Part shown: positions 33,559 to 34,815 of the stretch, one piece after another
Numbering within the stretch: position 1 is the first letter of the stretch
Layout of the letters: each line of letters begins with the position of its first letter
Assembly: GCA_022730295.1 (NCBI GenBank)
Contig: DZCM01000016.1
Span: forward strand, 1-34,815
From: Rhodanobacter sp.
GTDB taxonomy: Bacteria > Pseudomonadota > Gammaproteobacteria > Xanthomonadales > Rhodanobacteraceae
Length of the DNA stretch: 34,815 nt
Direction: 5' to 3'
Made by a program: the position numbers and the translations under genes
The notes under the pieces: model-generated
Database searches by the model: none
What the model was told of the DNA's origin: nothing
What the model saw: only the letters and a program-made list of their open reading frames with translations

Positions 33559-34815
33559 CTAAGCCAGTGCCACGCGCACCGCAGCGATGCTGTGCGGGGG
33601 CAGGTTCAACTGGATGTCAAAGCCGTCGTCGTGCGCCACGATGGCGAGCGATTCGGAGTTCAGTTGCGATACCTGGTCCAGTTCGGCCACCTGTTTGGCG
33701 TCGAGATAATCGGGTGAACCCATGTCCACCCAAGCCTGGCGGCTGTTGCAGTGCGTGTCGTCCACGCGTTGCACGCTGGCGGCCTTGGCCTTGCGCGCAC
33801 CCTGCACGTGCCAGGTTACGGCTTCGTTGGCGATGGCGTGGCGCGGGAAGGCGTGGTTGGTGAGCAACAGGTCGACATGGGTGTCGCCGGCGCGCACCGC
33901 CCACGCATCGACGGTCGGGTGCGAGCCTGCGACCGGCAGACGCGAATGGCCGAGGTGATGCAGCAATTGCATCGCGCGGTAGCTCGGCTTGGCGATGCCG
34001 TGGATGGTTTGCAGGCCAAAACTGCCGTGGAATGGAGTCGATGAGAAATAGTTTTCCTCGAAGATGTCGCTGAAGGTCCACCAGCTGTAGCAATGCACGA
34101 GATCGGCCACGTCCAGCATGTTCTTGAACAGGAACGCCGCAGCGTAAGGCTCATCGTGGTAAGGAAAGAACGGGTTGGACGACGAGCACCACTCGGTGTA
34201 GCAAAGTTTGCGATCGCCGACGGTCCGGCGCATCGCCTGCACGCGTTTGATCAGCACGTCGCGTGGCGCGTCGGAGAGCTGGGTTTCGGTGTCGTCGCCG
34301 GGCTTGCCCAGCGCGTCGGTGGGATAGTGGTGGGTCGAGACGAAATCCGCCGGCAGCTTGTTGGTCTCGCAGAAGGACAGGAACTGCGGCACCCATTCGT
34401 CGTTGGCGGTGGCCGGGCCGCCGACGCGCAGTTGCGCGTCCACGTTCTTGATCGCGTTCGCGGTGTATTGGTAGAGCTTGAAGTAGTCGGCCTGCGAACC
34501 TTTCCAGAACGCGTCGAGGTTGGGTTCGTTCCACACCTCGAAGTACCACGAGCGTACTTCGTCGGCGCCGTAGCGAGCGACCCAGTGTTTCACCAGGCGC
34601 GTGATCAAGTCCGCCCATTTCGCGTAATCGCGTGGCGGCGTGACGTTGGCCTTGTAGAAGAACACGATGTCGCCGCCGGTCTGCAGAGCCGTGGGCATGA
34701 ATGACAACTCCACGAACGGCTTCATCCCGATCGACACCAGAAAGTCGAAGATCTGGTCGGCGTTGAAGAACGAGTACAGGTCCTTGTCGCACTCGATCAG
34801 GTAGGTGCCCATCTC
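33559..34815 (-). CDS. GH39-family glycosidase (N-terminus beyond the window)
   Basis: This is the C-terminal 418 or so residues of a clan GH-A enzyme of family GH39 (beta-xylosidase or related). The frame runs off the right edge. Counting from the first visible Met, the acid/base Glu is in FEVWNEPN (about 96) and the nucleophile Glu in CYTEWCSS (about 207). Other signs are KPFVELSFMP near 31 and a C-terminal beta-sandwich. About 80-130 residues should be missing at the N-terminus, so a signal peptide cannot be judged. It is the gene directly before the glucoamylase-like gene. Confidence 0.87.
   Translation of the reverse strand, partial: EMGTYLIECDKDLYSFFNADQIFDFLVSIGMKPFVELSFMPTALQTGGDIVFFYKANVTPPRDYAKWADLITRLVKHWVARYGADEVRSWYFEVWNEPNLDAFWKGSQADYFKLYQYTANAIKNVDAQLRVGGPATANDEWVPQFLSFCETNKLPADFVSTHHYPTDALGKPGDDTETQLSDAPRDVLIKRVQAMRRTVGDRKLCYTEWCSSSNPFFPYHDEPYAAAFLFKNMLDVADLVHCYSWWTFSDIFEENYFSSTPFHGSFGLQTIHGIAKPSYRAMQLLHHLGHSRLPVAGSHPTVDAWAVRAGDTHVDLLLTNHAFPRHAIANEAVTWHVQGARKAKAASVQRVDDTHCNSRQAWVDMGSPDYLDAKQVAELDQVSQLNSESLAIVAHDDGFDIQLNLPPHSIAAVRVALA

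Noticed and set aside
1-34815. CRISPR arrays, tRNA or rRNA genes, transposases and prophage genes
   Set aside because: No regularly spaced direct repeats, cloverleaf-like sequence, integrase or transposase motifs were seen on either strand. Absence was judged by eye only.

Overview
The window looks like a stretch of core chromosome from a high-GC gammaproteobacterium, most likely Xanthomonadales (Xanthomonadaceae or Rhodanobacteraceae). This is inferred from several traits: a type IV pilus PilU; a cytochrome c4 gene followed by two dsbA-like genes and divergent from engB; a plant-type glutamate-cysteine ligase; a zf-CHCC protein beside LPS glycosylation genes; and GTAGGAG-type REP-like elements. 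I see no rRNA, tRNA, CRISPR array, transposase or prophage gene. Both ends cut through genes: pilU on the left and a GH39 glycosidase on the right.

Layout, left to right. (1) 1-4864: the pilU 3' end; a minus-strand trio of an unknown protein, the ribosome-rescue hydrolase arfB and a small PlsC-type acyltransferase; and a Rep-type helicase. (2) 4872-10098: an envelope region holding a lipid A acyltransferase (lpxL), an O-antigen-ligase-like protein, a GT4 glycosyltransferase, a zf-CHCC protein, a probable internally deleted mgtC remnant and an ELM1-family protein. (3) 10095-14356: a tightly coupled operon slt - NDUFA9-like - cca, followed by a secreted protein made of two 73-residue repeats and a 327-base hairpin-rich gap. 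(4) 15442-19345: an EEP-family phosphoesterase, then the operon cytochrome c4 - dsbA - dsbA-like lipoprotein. This operon is divergent from engB and has a near-consensus promoter overlapping the engB ribosome binding site. (5) 19516-26113: gshA, a CtlX/arginine-deiminase-like enzyme, an M3 peptidase, an unknown small protein, bioD and the free methionine-R-sulfoxide reductase gene. (6) 26133-31150: a four-gene MacAB-like ABC export operon with two membrane-fusion proteins, one of which contains two complete adaptor modules. (7) 31241-34815: an SDR dehydrogenase, a glucoamylase-like (PF10091) protein and a GH39 glycosidase, probably the start of a carbohydrate-use cluster that continues past the right edge.

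Functional themes. LPS and lipid A assembly (lpxL, ligase, GT4), envelope oxidative folding (the two DsbA proteins with cytochrome c4), thiol redox defence (gshA, the methionine sulfoxide reductase) and export (ABC operon) are the main ones. No clear-cut new multi-gene system is visible. The most unusual items are the triple-module adaptor set of the ABC exporter, the collapsed mgtC gene, the duplicated secreted repeat protein, the structured gap at 15115-15441, the REP-like element that supplies the stop codon of the M3 peptidase gene, and the overlapping divergent promoter/RBS between engB and cytochrome c4.
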